A program made the position numbers and the translations under genes. The notes beneath the pieces were generated by a model. The model did not search any database. It was not told where the DNA came from and saw only the letters and a list, made by a program, of their open reading frames with translations. Below, one piece after another: positions 7,871 to 15,910 of a stretch of DNA of 64,000 nt; position 1 is the first letter of the stretch; every line of letters starts with the position of its first letter. Source of the stretch: Planctomycetota bacterium (GTDB taxonomy: Bacteria > Planctomycetota > UBA8742 > UBA2392); contig JAGQRH010000006.1 of NCBI GenBank assembly GCA_020425605.1, forward strand, positions 62,001 through 126,000, read 5' to 3'.

Positions 7871-9205
7871 GTGGGCATCTTCGACTGGCTGTTCGGCAAG
7901 AAGAAGAAAGACCCCTACGGAGGCGGCGGACTCAGCAAAGACTACGGCGCGCCCACGCCCTACACGGACATGCCACGCCAGTATGAGCGGCCCCCCGATC
8001 CGGCATCTCCACGCACGCACGACACCGAGAATCGCGAAATCAACCTGAGCTTTCGCCAGGGCCGCAGCAAGCAGCCGCTGGCGCCGGTCCGCGACCAGAC
8101 AATCGGCCCGAGCACACACGGCCGAGCCGGAGAACTGGATCACCTGGGCGGCACGCGCGACAACCCGGACCCGTTCACGGATGTCCAGAAACTTCGCAGT
8201 CACGGGCTGCCTGAGGTCGACAGTCTCGATGCGCTGTCAGACCTCGTTGGTGCATCCCGTGGCGACCTGCTGTTCCTGGCTGCGCGCGCAAGTTGGGGCC
8301 GGCCGGCGCACTACAGCATTCGCCAGATTGCCAAGAAGTCGGGGGGCACCCGGCTGCTGATGGCGCCAATGCCCAAGCTCAAGGCGGTGCAAAGGGCCCT
8401 GCACAGAAAACTCGTCGAACAACTGCCGGTCCACGAAGCAGCACACGGATTCCGGAAAGGCCGCGACGCCCTGAGCGCCGCAACACCTCACGTCGGCAAG
8501 GACGTGGTGATCAGCGTGGACATCGAGAACTTCTTCCCCAGCTTTACGTTTCGGCGCGTCGCAGGCTATCTGCGAACGCTGGGATACGGACGGGGCGTTT
8601 CCGTGGCAATTGCGAATCTGACCACCGCGCGCCTGGCCGACGGAAAGTTCAAGGAAGGCAGCAAGTGGACGCCCGGCCACAATCTTCGCCATCCTGACAT
8701 GGCCGGCCGCTACAACCCCGAATTGCCACAGGGTGCGCCGACCAGCCCGGGCCTGGCCAATGCGATCTGCCTGCGCATGGACAAGCGACTGGATGCGCTC
8801 GCACGCAAGTTCGGTGCGACCTACACGCGCTATGCCGACGACCTCACGTTCAGCGGCTACGACGACCTCGCAAAGTCGGCGGGACACCTGCTGCAGCTTG
8901 TGCGCCAGATCGTCCGCACAGAGGGCCTGCGACTCAACGAGAAAAAGACCCGCATCATGCGCGGCGGGCGTCAACAGCGGGTTACGGGCGTGATTGTCAA
9001 CAGCAAGACGAACATCCCGCGGCGCGAGTACGACACACTTAAGGCGATCCTGCACAACTGCATCAAGCACGGCCCGGCCGGGCAGAACCGCGAGAACCAC
9101 CCCGACTTCAAAGAGCACCTGCGAGGCCGCATCGCCCACGTGAGCCACGTCGGCCCCGAGCGCGGGCGGAAGCTGCTGAGGATGTTTGAGCAGATCCGGT
9201 GGTAG
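7871..9205 (+). CDS. retron-type reverse transcriptase (myxobacterial-like, with N-terminal extension)
   Basis: A 444-residue RNA-directed DNA polymerase that should copy the msd of the adjacent RNA into msDNA. Residues 1-140 are an extension starting MGIFDWLFGKKKK and then low-complexity, as in the long myxobacterial retron RTs. The RT core follows: DIENFFPSF with catalytic D217, PQGAPTSP at 286-293, and YADD at 321-324 with the paired aspartates. The retron-specific VTG motif is intact at 371-373. The NAXXH motif is degenerate, reading AATPH at 203-207. There is no maturase, HNH or endonuclease domain, which argues against a group II intron protein. The start is GTG after a GGGGG stretch, and the small membrane-protein gene begins 2 bp after the stop. 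Confidence 0.92.
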   Translation: MGIFDWLFGKKKKDPYGGGGLSKDYGAPTPYTDMPRQYERPPDPASPRTHDTENREINLSFRQGRSKQPLAPVRDQTIGPSTHGRAGELDHLGGTRDNPDPFTDVQKLRSHGLPEVDSLDALSDLVGASRGDLLFLAARASWGRPAHYSIRQIAKKSGGTRLLMAPMPKLKAVQRALHRKLVEQLPVHEAAHGFRKGRDALSAATPHVGKDVVISVDIENFFPSFTFRRVAGYLRTLGYGRGVSVAIANLTTARLADGKFKEGSKWTPGHNLRHPDMAGRYNPELPQGAPTSPGLANAICLRMDKRLDALARKFGATYTRYADDLTFSGYDDLAKSAGHLLQLVRQIVRTEGLRLNEKKTRIMRGGRQQRVTGVIVNSKTNIPRREYDTLKAILHNCIKHGPAGQNRENHPDFKEHLRGRIAHVSHVGPERGRKLLRMFEQIRW

Positions 9206-9207
9206 CC

Positions 9208-9360
9208 ATGCTTGCCAAGGGGAGCTTCCTCAAAGACCTGGATCCGCTCTGGGTGGGGTTCGGCATGATTGGTCTCGTGCTCGTGCTGATCATCGCTGCG
9301 GTGGCCGCCGCAGTCTCGATGCTCCGTAAGGACAACAAGACGACTGCCGGCGATCCCTAG
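9208..9360 (+). CDS. small single-pass membrane protein, candidate retron effector
   Basis: A 50-codon frame starts 2 bp after the RT stop. Residues 1-13 are polar (MLAKGSFLKDLDP). Residues 14-38 are strongly hydrophobic (LWVGFGMIGLVLVLIIAAVA and on to VSM), which is one transmembrane helix. The tail is short and basic/polar (LRKDNKTTAGDP). No signal-peptidase site stands out. Position and coupling suggest it belongs to the retron, and some characterised retrons (Ec48 type) use small membrane-active effectors. The toxin role here is inference. It converges on, and overlaps by 4 bp, the minus-strand TPR gene. A small noncoding overlap product cannot be excluded, but the hydrophobic run is coherent. 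Confidence 0.65.
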   Translation: MLAKGSFLKDLDPLWVGFGMIGLVLVLIIAAVAAAVSMLRKDNKTTAGDP

Positions 9361-10640
9361 TCGTCCGGGATCGCGGGTGAGCGCTCAGTGACTCCCTGGT
9401 CAGCCTCAAGCAGCTTTTCACTCACTTGGACATCGGGGTCGAAGCGAAGCTCGGCTTCCGGCGGCTCCAACTCGCGTACGATCCTCCGAGCCTGCTTGAT
9501 GTTCTCCGCGATCACCCAGTAGGTCCGGCTATAGCGCGGCGGCAGGCTCGTCTCTTCGTCACCGAAAGCCGGCCGAGGAAGACGCACATTCAGCGTCAGC
9601 TCAAAGCGTCTTGCCTCTGGCAGTCGCTTTTGGTCGTGATAGCGCAGCTCCGCCAGCGTATGGCGGCTTGGATCCCGCGCCTCGCGCAGTTGTTCAAGCA
9701 GCCTGGCCCGAGCCTGCTGGCTGCGATTGAGCGAGCGCATGCTTGCCGCCTCATTGGCAGCGAGCACATCGCGAAACTCCGCCTTGCGTTCCGGGTCTCC
9801 GCCTCGCTCCATGACCTGGCGCATGCGTTTCCCGGCCAGCAGCGCCGCGTCATATGCGCCCATGCGCCGCAGGCAGAACGCCTGTTGGGCCAAGAGCTCG
9901 AAGCCGTCGCGGTTGATGCGCAACCCGGCCTTGCAGTGGCGCACGGCTTTTGCGTACTCCTGTTGCTCGGCGAGGCTGACTGCCCAGTTGTAGTGGGCGT
10001 CTGCACACTCCGGGTCCAACTCAAGCGCGGTTTTGTATTCGGCCTGGGCCTGCACGTATCGCCGGGCTGCAAGGTGCGCGTTACCGAGCCCCACGTGGTT
10101 CCTGGCATTGTCCGGCTGCAATTCCACTGCCTTGAGCATCCACTTCGCCGCCCCACGCGGACGTCTGAGCTTGAGATAGCTGAGCCCGGTCATGTAGGCG
10201 GCGTCGGCATTCTTCTCATCGCGCCTAAAGGCCTCGCGGAACTTCTGCATGGCGCGAAGAGTATAGCCCGCGCGCATCAGCACCTGGCCGTAGTTGTTGA
10301 GGATGTGCGCGGATTGCGTCGGCGCTGCCACGGCCAGCGCGCGCTTGTACTTCTCAATCGCGCCGCGGGAGTCGCCCAGGTTGGCGAGTACGTTGCCCCA
10401 GGCATCCAGCGCCGGAAAGAAGCGCTGGTCGATGCGGATGCAGGTCTGGAAGTGGTGCGCGGCCTCAAGCGGATCGCCACGCCTGGCCAGCAGTAAACCC
10501 CAGAGATAGTGGGCCTCAAGGTGCAGTTCGGGCTCAAGCCCTTCGAGATCAATCACCTCAAGCAGCATCTCGCCGCGTGTGAGGTCGCCCTCTCGATATA
10601 GCTCCAGCGCCTGACGGAGTTTGTCGGCTTCGCTCTGCAC
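9357..10640 (-). CDS. TPR-repeat protein
   Basis: 427 residues from a GTG at 10640, chosen because it lies 13 nt after the stop of the upstream gene. The frame is open further upstream but inside that gene. Tandem tetratricopeptide repeats fill most of the chain (for example AHYLWGLLLARRGDPLEAAHHF, AGYTLRAMQKFREAFRRDEKNADAAY, YVQAQAEYKTALELDPECADAHYNWAVSLA). These are a protein-protein interaction scaffold. The last 100 residues are not TPR-like and contain RRIVRELEPPEAELRFDPDVQ. There is no signal peptide. It is downstream of the secreted protein at 10654-12963 and probably co-transcribed. No specific function can be assigned. Confidence 0.75.
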   Translation of the reverse strand: MQSEADKLRQALELYREGDLTRGEMLLEVIDLEGLEPELHLEAHYLWGLLLARRGDPLEAAHHFQTCIRIDQRFFPALDAWGNVLANLGDSRGAIEKYKRALAVAAPTQSAHILNNYGQVLMRAGYTLRAMQKFREAFRRDEKNADAAYMTGLSYLKLRRPRGAAKWMLKAVELQPDNARNHVGLGNAHLAARRYVQAQAEYKTALELDPECADAHYNWAVSLAEQQEYAKAVRHCKAGLRINRDGFELLAQQAFCLRRMGAYDAALLAGKRMRQVMERGGDPERKAEFRDVLAANEAASMRSLNRSQQARARLLEQLREARDPSRHTLAELRYHDQKRLPEARRFELTLNVRLPRPAFGDEETSLPPRYSRTYWVIAENIKQARRIVRELEPPEAELRFDPDVQVSEKLLEADQGVTERSPAIPDD

Positions 10641-10653
10641 GTAGAAAAGGATA

Positions 10654-12963
10654 TCAGGAAATCGTTGTGTTCGCGCTCGCGGACGCCTGGGTTGTGACCG
10701 TACCGGTGGCGACGTCGATTGCCGTGGCCGTGAAGTCGGCCGTAAGCACACCTGTCCGGGAGGCATCCGTGCGGACGGTCAGGATGATTGCATCCGCGTT
10801 TACCGTCTGGGTCAGCGTGAGGGGAAGCGCACGGCCACCGGATGAATCAAGCACCAAGGCCGTAAAATACAGATCAGATTCACCAACGGATTCAAAGAAC
10901 GAATCCGTGAGACGCAGAAGCGTGGTATTACCGTCAAAGGTGATCGTCACAATGACATCGGTAATTCGCATGGTCTGCATGACCCCGCCTGAGCGCGGGC
11001 TGGCGCTGAAGTCCATGCGAATGTCAAAGCTGTCGCCGGCGGTAACAGCACCGGGCAGGCTGGGGGCCGCGACAGCATCCAGTTGCGCCGTCTGCGCCGG
11101 GGTTGCCGGGCCGAGCGCGACCGTGCGGTTGAAGCCCACGACGTCGCTGGTGGTCAACGTCGGATTGCCGGCACCCGCGCTTACACCGCTGAGCACGGGC
11201 GTGAAATTCACCATTGCCCCTGCCAGCAAGTCCGCGGGAATAGCCGTATCCAGGAACATGAAACGATAGCTCAACTCGGTCACGTCACCCGGGAGCAGAT
11301 TCGTGGATGGCAGCGTGCTTTCAAAAATCAGTGCGCGGTTGGCAACGGCGCCACCGAAAACGTCGGGCACAACTGTGTTTCCAAGCTGGCTGAACGCACT
11401 CAGGGTGAGGTCGAGCGTTGTGCCGTTAACAGCGTCCGGCCCCGGGTTGCACACGCGTACGCGCAGGTCGTAAACGTCATCCACGGCCGGGTTCAGGGTG
11501 GCCGGATCCGTGCTGCCCACGTTGTTTCCGTACTCCGCAGCCTGAAGCTCGCCAGCGGCATCCACGCGCCCGACCTGAACGCTGACAAGCAGCGGCTCGG
11601 TGCGGTCGGTGACGCGCGCGTCGTCTATGATCTCGTGCTCCAGGTCGAGCTTGTTGCTGGTGATGTTCGGGACGTTCTCAAGAATCATGTGCACGATTCG
11701 GAAGTCGGCACCGGAAGCGACCTTCAGGGCTGCCGGGACCGTACGGGTCGTCGTTGCGAAGTCCGGGATGCGCATCTGGAGCTCTGTCGAGCTCAGGAAT
11801 TGGTACTCGCCGTCGACCCCGACCGAGTCACGATCGACGATGAACTCGGCCTTGCTGTCGTCATTGCTACGGAAGATGAACCGGTCCGTGGCGCGGAGGC
11901 CGGCCCCCTTGATTGTCATCACGACGTTGCCCGAGTAGGGGTAGTTCTGAACGTCGAAACTATCGATCCGAGTTGGGCGCAGAGTGCCGGTGCCTTGCGA
12001 CTGCAAGTCAATCATGTCGGCCGGCGTGGGGTCAAACCGGCCGTTGCCGCGCGCATTCGAGAGTACGTCTTCCTGCGAAGCCGTGAGAGCGTGCGTACTG
12101 AGCCAGAGCAGCAGGCTGCTCACGCCATCGGTTTCCAGCCCAACCAGTGCGGGTATCTGGTTGATCACAGCCTCAGGCGTGCCGAAGTACTGGCCGTCGA
12201 TAACCGAATCTTGCGCGTCGTGGAACAAGGCGTCATAGAAGTCGAGCGCGTCATCCGCCGCAGCCGTCGTCGACGCGAAGTCGTTGGCCGCGATCGCAAG
12301 CTGCAGGCATGCATAGGCATATGACTGGTTGCCGTCGCCGTCTTCCAGATAGAACACCGTCAGCGGCTCGAACTCGGAACCGCTGGGTGGGGTGATGCCG
12401 TCGCTGGCGGGATCTACCTTGATTCCAAAGTTTGAAGCGGTCGCATAGTGCACCGCGTTGACCACATCCCGGTCGAAGCGCAGGTCGCCGGCGCCGAATT
12501 CGGTGCTGGGCAAGCGCATGAGGCTGTGGAACGCCATTGTCGTAATGGGGTTGATGGCAACGTAGATCTCGCCGCCCCGGAATTCGTTCAGTACGGCGAC
12601 CCAGGGTTGATGCGGCAAGTCCCAGACCACGTCGGGGGCGCCGGCCGCGCCGAAGTTGCGATACAAGGCCGTCGGGCCGGGCCGGGCCACGAGAATCAGA
12701 GGCTTGCCCAACAGCTTGTCCGGCAGCTCGATGTTGAAGCGACCATTGGCTTTGGTCGTGCCGCTGCGGATCAGGCCGGCCGTGGAATCCAGTGCTTCAA
12801 ACTGCAGCGCGTTGTAGACATCCACCTGGCAGCCGCCGACCGCAGGCTGTCCGACGATGCCCAGCACCCCACCGAAGGCCCCGGTGCGTACGTCATCGCA
12901 GCCGGGCAAAGTGCCCAACAATCCAATAAACACTACGAGTGCAAGAATCGATCGCTTGGCCAC
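10654..12963 (-). CDS. large lipoprotein with TIG/IPT-like beta-sandwich modules
   Basis: 769 residues from the GTG at 12963; an in-frame GTG at 12981 is the alternative and would overlap the upstream gene. An N-terminal hydrophobic segment ends LLGTLPGC, a lipobox-like site, so the protein is probably lipidated and exported. Residues 20-110 resemble a carboxypeptidase-regulatory-like fold (VDVYNALQFEA, TKANGRFNIELPDKLLGKPLILVAR). The middle has a TIG-like stretch (YSGNVVMTIKGAGLRATDRFIF). The C-terminal half is Thr/Asp-rich beta-sandwich sequence (ALNPAVDDVYDLRVRVCNPGPDAVNGT). The substrate or partner is unknown. It lies in a minus-strand run with a zinc-ribbon membrane protein upstream and a TPR protein downstream. 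Confidence 0.65.
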   Translation of the reverse strand: MAKRSILALVVFIGLLGTLPGCDDVRTGAFGGVLGIVGQPAVGGCQVDVYNALQFEALDSTAGLIRSGTTKANGRFNIELPDKLLGKPLILVARPGPTALYRNFGAAGAPDVVWDLPHQPWVAVLNEFRGGEIYVAINPITTMAFHSLMRLPSTEFGAGDLRFDRDVVNAVHYATASNFGIKVDPASDGITPPSGSEFEPLTVFYLEDGDGNQSYAYACLQLAIAANDFASTTAAADDALDFYDALFHDAQDSVIDGQYFGTPEAVINQIPALVGLETDGVSSLLLWLSTHALTASQEDVLSNARGNGRFDPTPADMIDLQSQGTGTLRPTRIDSFDVQNYPYSGNVVMTIKGAGLRATDRFIFRSNDDSKAEFIVDRDSVGVDGEYQFLSSTELQMRIPDFATTTRTVPAALKVASGADFRIVHMILENVPNITSNKLDLEHEIIDDARVTDRTEPLLVSVQVGRVDAAGELQAAEYGNNVGSTDPATLNPAVDDVYDLRVRVCNPGPDAVNGTTLDLTLSAFSQLGNTVVPDVFGGAVANRALIFESTLPSTNLLPGDVTELSYRFMFLDTAIPADLLAGAMVNFTPVLSGVSAGAGNPTLTTSDVVGFNRTVALGPATPAQTAQLDAVAAPSLPGAVTAGDSFDIRMDFSASPRSGGVMQTMRITDVIVTITFDGNTTLLRLTDSFFESVGESDLYFTALVLDSSGGRALPLTLTQTVNADAIILTVRTDASRTGVLTADFTATAIDVATGTVTTQASASANTTIS

Positions 12964-12965
12964 GT

Positions 12966-13703
12966 TCAGGACACCATCCACAGAACGGCCGCCAGCATGC
13001 CAAACACGAGCGTCAGCGCCAGCAGCAGGCCCATACAGCCCTTTTTCGGCACTGCTTCGACGGCCTGGCTCTGGCGTCCCGGTATACGCTTGGCTTCCTC
13101 GGGAATGGCGCCGGCGCTGCCGCTGAGGTGCTTCATGCGGCTCATTGCGTCATCGAGCGGCCCGCCCAGGTTGGGGTACTTGCGCCGGCACACGCGCAGG
13201 ATTTCGAGCGCACGATGAGAATTCGAGTCGCCCAGGTAAGGCGCCACCTCGGCGATCTGGTTTTCTTTCAGCAGCTCTTTGTCGACCAGCTCACAGATGA
13301 AATCGGCCCCGGGCTCATACTTCTGCTCGCGCAGCGCACTGACCAGCCGGCTCATGCTCAAGGCACCGCTGGATACCCATTCCGTTACGACGTCGCGCCC
13401 GGGACCGGGAAAGTCCACCATTCCCGCAAGTGCGATGTTCACCGATTCGCGCATCCCGGAAGCAGCGCCTTCCTTTAACAGGGGCACTGCGTGGAAGTTG
13501 CGCATCGCCGCAGCCTGCGCCATGGCGTCGCGCATGCCCGGTTCGCCTTCTTTCATGCGTGCGCGGATGGCCGAGAGCTTTTCGAACAGCTGTTCGCTTG
13601 GAACAGTCAAACCCCGGCCACAGCCGGTGCAGTCGAATTGCTCGACCTGTGTCCGGTCGATCTCGTACTTCTTGCCGCATATGCATTCGACGTAGACGCT
13701 CAT
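12966..13703 (-). CDS. zinc-ribbon protein with C-terminal membrane anchor
   Basis: 245 residues from the ATG at 13703. The longer open frame upstream lacks a good start and reads as noncoding. The N-terminus MSVYVECICGKKYEIDRTQV and then DCTGCGRGL supplies CxC and CxxC pairs that make a rubredoxin-like zinc ribbon. A helical central domain (residues 50-200) may be HEAT-like (RNFHAVPLLKEGAAS, ESVNIALAGMVD). Residues 225-243 (GCMGLLLALTLVFGMLAAVLW) form a tail transmembrane segment, so most of the protein is cytoplasmic. A similar zinc-ribbon-plus-membrane design occurs at 44780-45217. Function unknown. Confidence 0.65.
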   Translation of the reverse strand: MSVYVECICGKKYEIDRTQVEQFDCTGCGRGLTVPSEQLFEKLSAIRARMKEGEPGMRDAMAQAAAMRNFHAVPLLKEGAASGMRESVNIALAGMVDFPGPGRDVVTEWVSSGALSMSRLVSALREQKYEPGADFICELVDKELLKENQIAEVAPYLGDSNSHRALEILRVCRRKYPNLGGPLDDAMSRMKHLSGSAGAIPEEAKRIPGRQSQAVEAVPKKGCMGLLLALTLVFGMLAAVLWMVS

Positions 13704-13758
13704 GGTGGCGGGAGAATAGCCCCGGCCCGGGGTGGGGTCAAAGCGTTCGTTGCCGCGA

Positions 13759-14406
13759 TCAGAACATCTCAATCTGGCGGGACCGGCGACGCCCCGGTGG
13801 CGCGACCGCCAGGTTGCCCGGCAGATCATCAAGCCGGACCTTCTTCGGATGGAAGCGTTTGAGCTTGTTGCCCACAACTCCGCCGAACCGCTCAACGAGC
13901 TGGTCAAAGGTGTACACCAGGAACGGGAAGCGCTCGACGTCCACGTGGGGCATGGCGCGTTCGAGAATTCGATCGACTACCCCATCGAAATCGGCGTGCT
14001 TGTTGCCGTGGAATTCATTGCGCCCCGCAAAACGGCGCAGATCCCCGTTGAACTTGGGGCTGATGTGGTACAGCTCATGCAGCAGGGTATGCAGCCGCTC
14101 ACGCGGCGGCTGGTCCAGGAAGCGTGGCAGGAAATAGGTGATGTAGTACAGGACCTCCTGTCCGCGAACCTTGATGATCGGCCACTGCCAGGCATGGCCG
14201 TCGCGGGTCTTGTGCTCTCGCTGCCCGTGCTTGAAACGTAGACCGTGGCACTGGGCGTACACGCCATAGCGCGAGCGCGTGCGCGCCTGGCTGACGCCGT
14301 GGATTACCCGGCCGGGCTGGATGTGCGCCAGCTGGTCAACACGCTTGACCAGAAGGTGGACCAGCAGGCTGACGTCATCGGTCAGGTTGTAGGCACGCTT
14401 TGCCAT
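13759..14406 (-). CDS. putative zinc metallopeptidase-like protein (HExxH)
   Basis: 215 residues from the ATG at 14406 (MAKRAYNL). The motif HTLLHELYHISPKFNGDLRRF contains HELYH, an HExxH zinc-binding and catalytic pattern with no close second histidine. NEFHGNKHADFDGVVDR downstream supplies further His and Asp. The overall look resembles putative phage-type metallopeptidase families. The C-terminus is very basic (PPGRRRSRQIEMF), perhaps for nucleic acid contact. There is no export signal. The peptidase assignment rests on the motif only. The gene is followed by the zinc-ribbon protein gene 55 bp downstream. Confidence 0.55.
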   Translation of the reverse strand: MAKRAYNLTDDVSLLVHLLVKRVDQLAHIQPGRVIHGVSQARTRSRYGVYAQCHGLRFKHGQREHKTRDGHAWQWPIIKVRGQEVLYYITYFLPRFLDQPPRERLHTLLHELYHISPKFNGDLRRFAGRNEFHGNKHADFDGVVDRILERAMPHVDVERFPFLVYTFDQLVERFGGVVGNKLKRFHPKKVRLDDLPGNLAVAPPGRRRSRQIEMF

Positions 14407-14473
14407 GCACCCAGTGTATCGGCATGCGCGACACCAATGCTGCATTGCGCTGGATGTGGAAAAGCGAAGTTGT

Positions 14474-14941
14474 TCACGGCCACCAGATACCGCCCTTCCA
14501 GGTCACGAGCATCATGCCCCCGGTGGCGGTCAGCACGCCAACCAGGCCGGCCACCAGGTGTGCGATTCGCGACTTGGGTGGAAGCAGCTTCAAGTGCCGA
14601 TCTACGCTGGACTGCACCAGCAGGGCGAATCCGCACACCAGCAACAGCATGCCGCTGCCGTAGCCCAGCACACGCGACCAGACGGTTGCGGGCGCTGTCA
14701 TGAACACGATCGCGTCGGCCGCCGCCAGCCCCATGTAGCCGACAGCCGTCACGAACAGAACGCGGACCGTGTTCCGAAAGTACAAGGCCGCCAGCGGGGG
14801 TACGTCCTGCTGCTGCTCCGCAGCCTTGATTTTCAGCCCCGTGTAGAGGGCGCTGAGACTGACTGCAGCCTGTAGCGCTAGCGCGCCAACAACCGCCCCC
14901 GGCAGTGCGTACGAAAGTGACAAGATCAGGCGCTCAGTCAT
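14474..14941 (-). CDS. hypothetical four-pass membrane protein
   Basis: A 155-residue integral membrane protein with four hydrophobic segments: around 5-33 (ILSLSYALPGAVVGALALQAA), 58-80 (VRVLFVTAVGYMGLAAADAIVF), 88-110 (VLGYGSGMLLLVCGFALLV) and 127-149 (AHLVAGLVGVLTATGGMMLV). The loop around 40-50 is polar and Gln-rich. I recognise no family motif. It lies upstream of, and in line with, the metallopeptidase-like gene. The start is the ATG at 14941. Confidence 0.6.
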   Translation of the reverse strand: MTERLILSLSYALPGAVVGALALQAAVSLSALYTGLKIKAAEQQQDVPPLAALYFRNTVRVLFVTAVGYMGLAAADAIVFMTAPATVWSRVLGYGSGMLLLVCGFALLVQSSVDRHLKLLPPKSRIAHLVAGLVGVLTATGGMMLVTWKGGIWWP

Positions 14942-15057
14942 GGTCGGAGTGTATCGTGGCCGGATTCACTACCTTCATCGAAATTTGACCGGCGCGGGCT
15001 TCAACTGGCCTTCCGCAGGCTTGCGCACCGACTATTCTCACTTACAATTCCTGCATG

Positions 15058-15084
15058 TTGACTGTCAGAAAGACCTGCTATTCG
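15058..15084 (+). promoter_or_regulatory. promoter upstream of the HNH gene leader
   Basis: TTGACT at 15058-15063 and TATTCG at 15079-15084, 15 bp apart, with a TG one base before the -10 (extended -10, TGCTATTCG). Transcription would start near 15091, giving a leader of about 130 nt before the HNH start. I see no gene in 14942-15223. An open frame there (14940-15245) has no Shine-Dalgarno and no coding look. Confidence 0.45.
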
Positions 15085-15175
15085 GAGGATATAGGCGGCC
15101 GCGTGAGGGTTGTACGCAGGCCGGCGCAGGTCCAGATAGTGACCAGGCCAAATTATCGGAAGAATGCATGACCGG

Positions 15176-15215
15176 CTCGGCCGGGGGAAATCCACCCCCG
15201 GCCGAGTTTCATTTG
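15176..15215 (+). terminator. strong hairpin followed by T-rich stretch, 18 nt before the HNH start
   Basis: CTCGGCCGGGGG (15176-15187) and CCCCCGGCCGAG (15195-15206) form a perfect 12-bp stem with a 7-nt loop, followed by TTTCATTT. It has the look of a rho-independent terminator or attenuator placed between a promoter and the HNH gene. It either ends a small RNA of about 115 nt or controls read-through into the gene. Confidence 0.5.
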
Positions 15216-15223
15216 GAGCGAGC

Positions 15224-15802
15224 ATGCTGGATCGATCGGTACTAGTGCTGAACAAGAGCTGGACGCCAATCGCCATCACGACCGTGAAGCGCGGCTTCAG
15301 TCTCGTGTTCCAGAACCATGCACAGATCGTGCACCCGGAGACCTACGAGATGCACGATTTCGAAGCCTGGCTGAGCGAGTACGCCCTGCCTGCCGGCGTT
15401 GAAACACCCACCGGGCAGGCCTGGCTGCGCACGACAACGTTGCAGATCCGTGTGCCTGAGGTGCTCGTGCTCGGCCGGTACAACGGCGTCCCGCGGCGTG
15501 AACTAGCGTTCAACCGTCGCAACATCTACCGACGCGATGCCTTCCAGTGCCAGTACTGCGGCTCGCGCCCCGGTCTCAAGAACCTCAGCATCGACCACGT
15601 AGAGCCTGTAAGCAAAGGTGGGGCAACCAGCTGGGAAAACTGCGTGGTCGCCTGTGTTCGTTGCAATACCCGAAAGGGCAACCGTACCCCGGACCAGGCA
15701 AACATGCCGCTGCTGAGCGAGCCTGCAAAGCCCACCTGGAATGACGGTGTGGGCCTCGGCGAGCGCGTGCCTCCCAGCTGGGCGAAGTTCGTACGCGGCT
15801 AG
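15224..15802 (+). CDS. HNH endonuclease
   Basis: 192 residues from the ATG at 15224, preceded by GGAG at 15215-15218; longer frames start inside the upstream hairpin. Residues 1-100 match the N-terminal part common to this chromosomal HNH family (VLVLNKSWTPIAITTVKRGF). The HNH core is C109-x-x-C112, S-I-D124-H125-V-E-P with the catalytic histidine, then C144-x-x-C147-N148. The four cysteines make the structural zinc site and the D-H/N residues bind the catalytic metal. It probably cuts or nicks DNA. This stand-alone family is widespread in bacterial chromosomes and its physiological role is not known. A hairpin leader precedes it. Confidence 0.85.
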   Translation: MLDRSVLVLNKSWTPIAITTVKRGFSLVFQNHAQIVHPETYEMHDFEAWLSEYALPAGVETPTGQAWLRTTTLQIRVPEVLVLGRYNGVPRRELAFNRRNIYRRDAFQCQYCGSRPGLKNLSIDHVEPVSKGGATSWENCVVACVRCNTRKGNRTPDQANMPLLSEPAKPTWNDGVGLGERVPPSWAKFVRG

Positions 15803-15910
15803 AACGAGTTTCCGATTCCGGGTTGGTGGTCCGTGGCGGCGGGACATCAGCCCGGGATCATTTAATGCCCCGCAGTCCGCAGGCGGCCCGGACAAGCTAA
15901 ACTGTCCGGC

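Noticed and set aside
8237..9148. 303-residue open frame opposite the reverse transcriptase
   Set aside because: It is the antisense of a GC-rich gene; it has no motif, no ribosome site, and the RT on the other strand has every expected motif.
7871..9205. Group II intron maturase or diversity-generating retroelement
   Set aside because: There is no maturase or HNH domain, no intron domain V/VI hairpin downstream, and no template/variable repeat pair. The msr-msd RNA explains the RT better.
11083..12324. 413-residue open frame opposite the large lipoprotein
   Set aside because: Its composition is that of an antisense frame and it has no recognisable domain. The minus-strand frame is longer and has a signal peptide.
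15091..15206. SRP 4.5S RNA or tRNA in the HNH leader
   Set aside because: CGGAAG in the segment hints at the SRP tetraloop, but the flanking conserved bases are absent, and no cloverleaf can be drawn.
14940..15245. 101-residue open frame before the HNH gene
   Set aside because: It crosses the promoter and hairpin of the HNH leader, has no ribosome site and no coding look.
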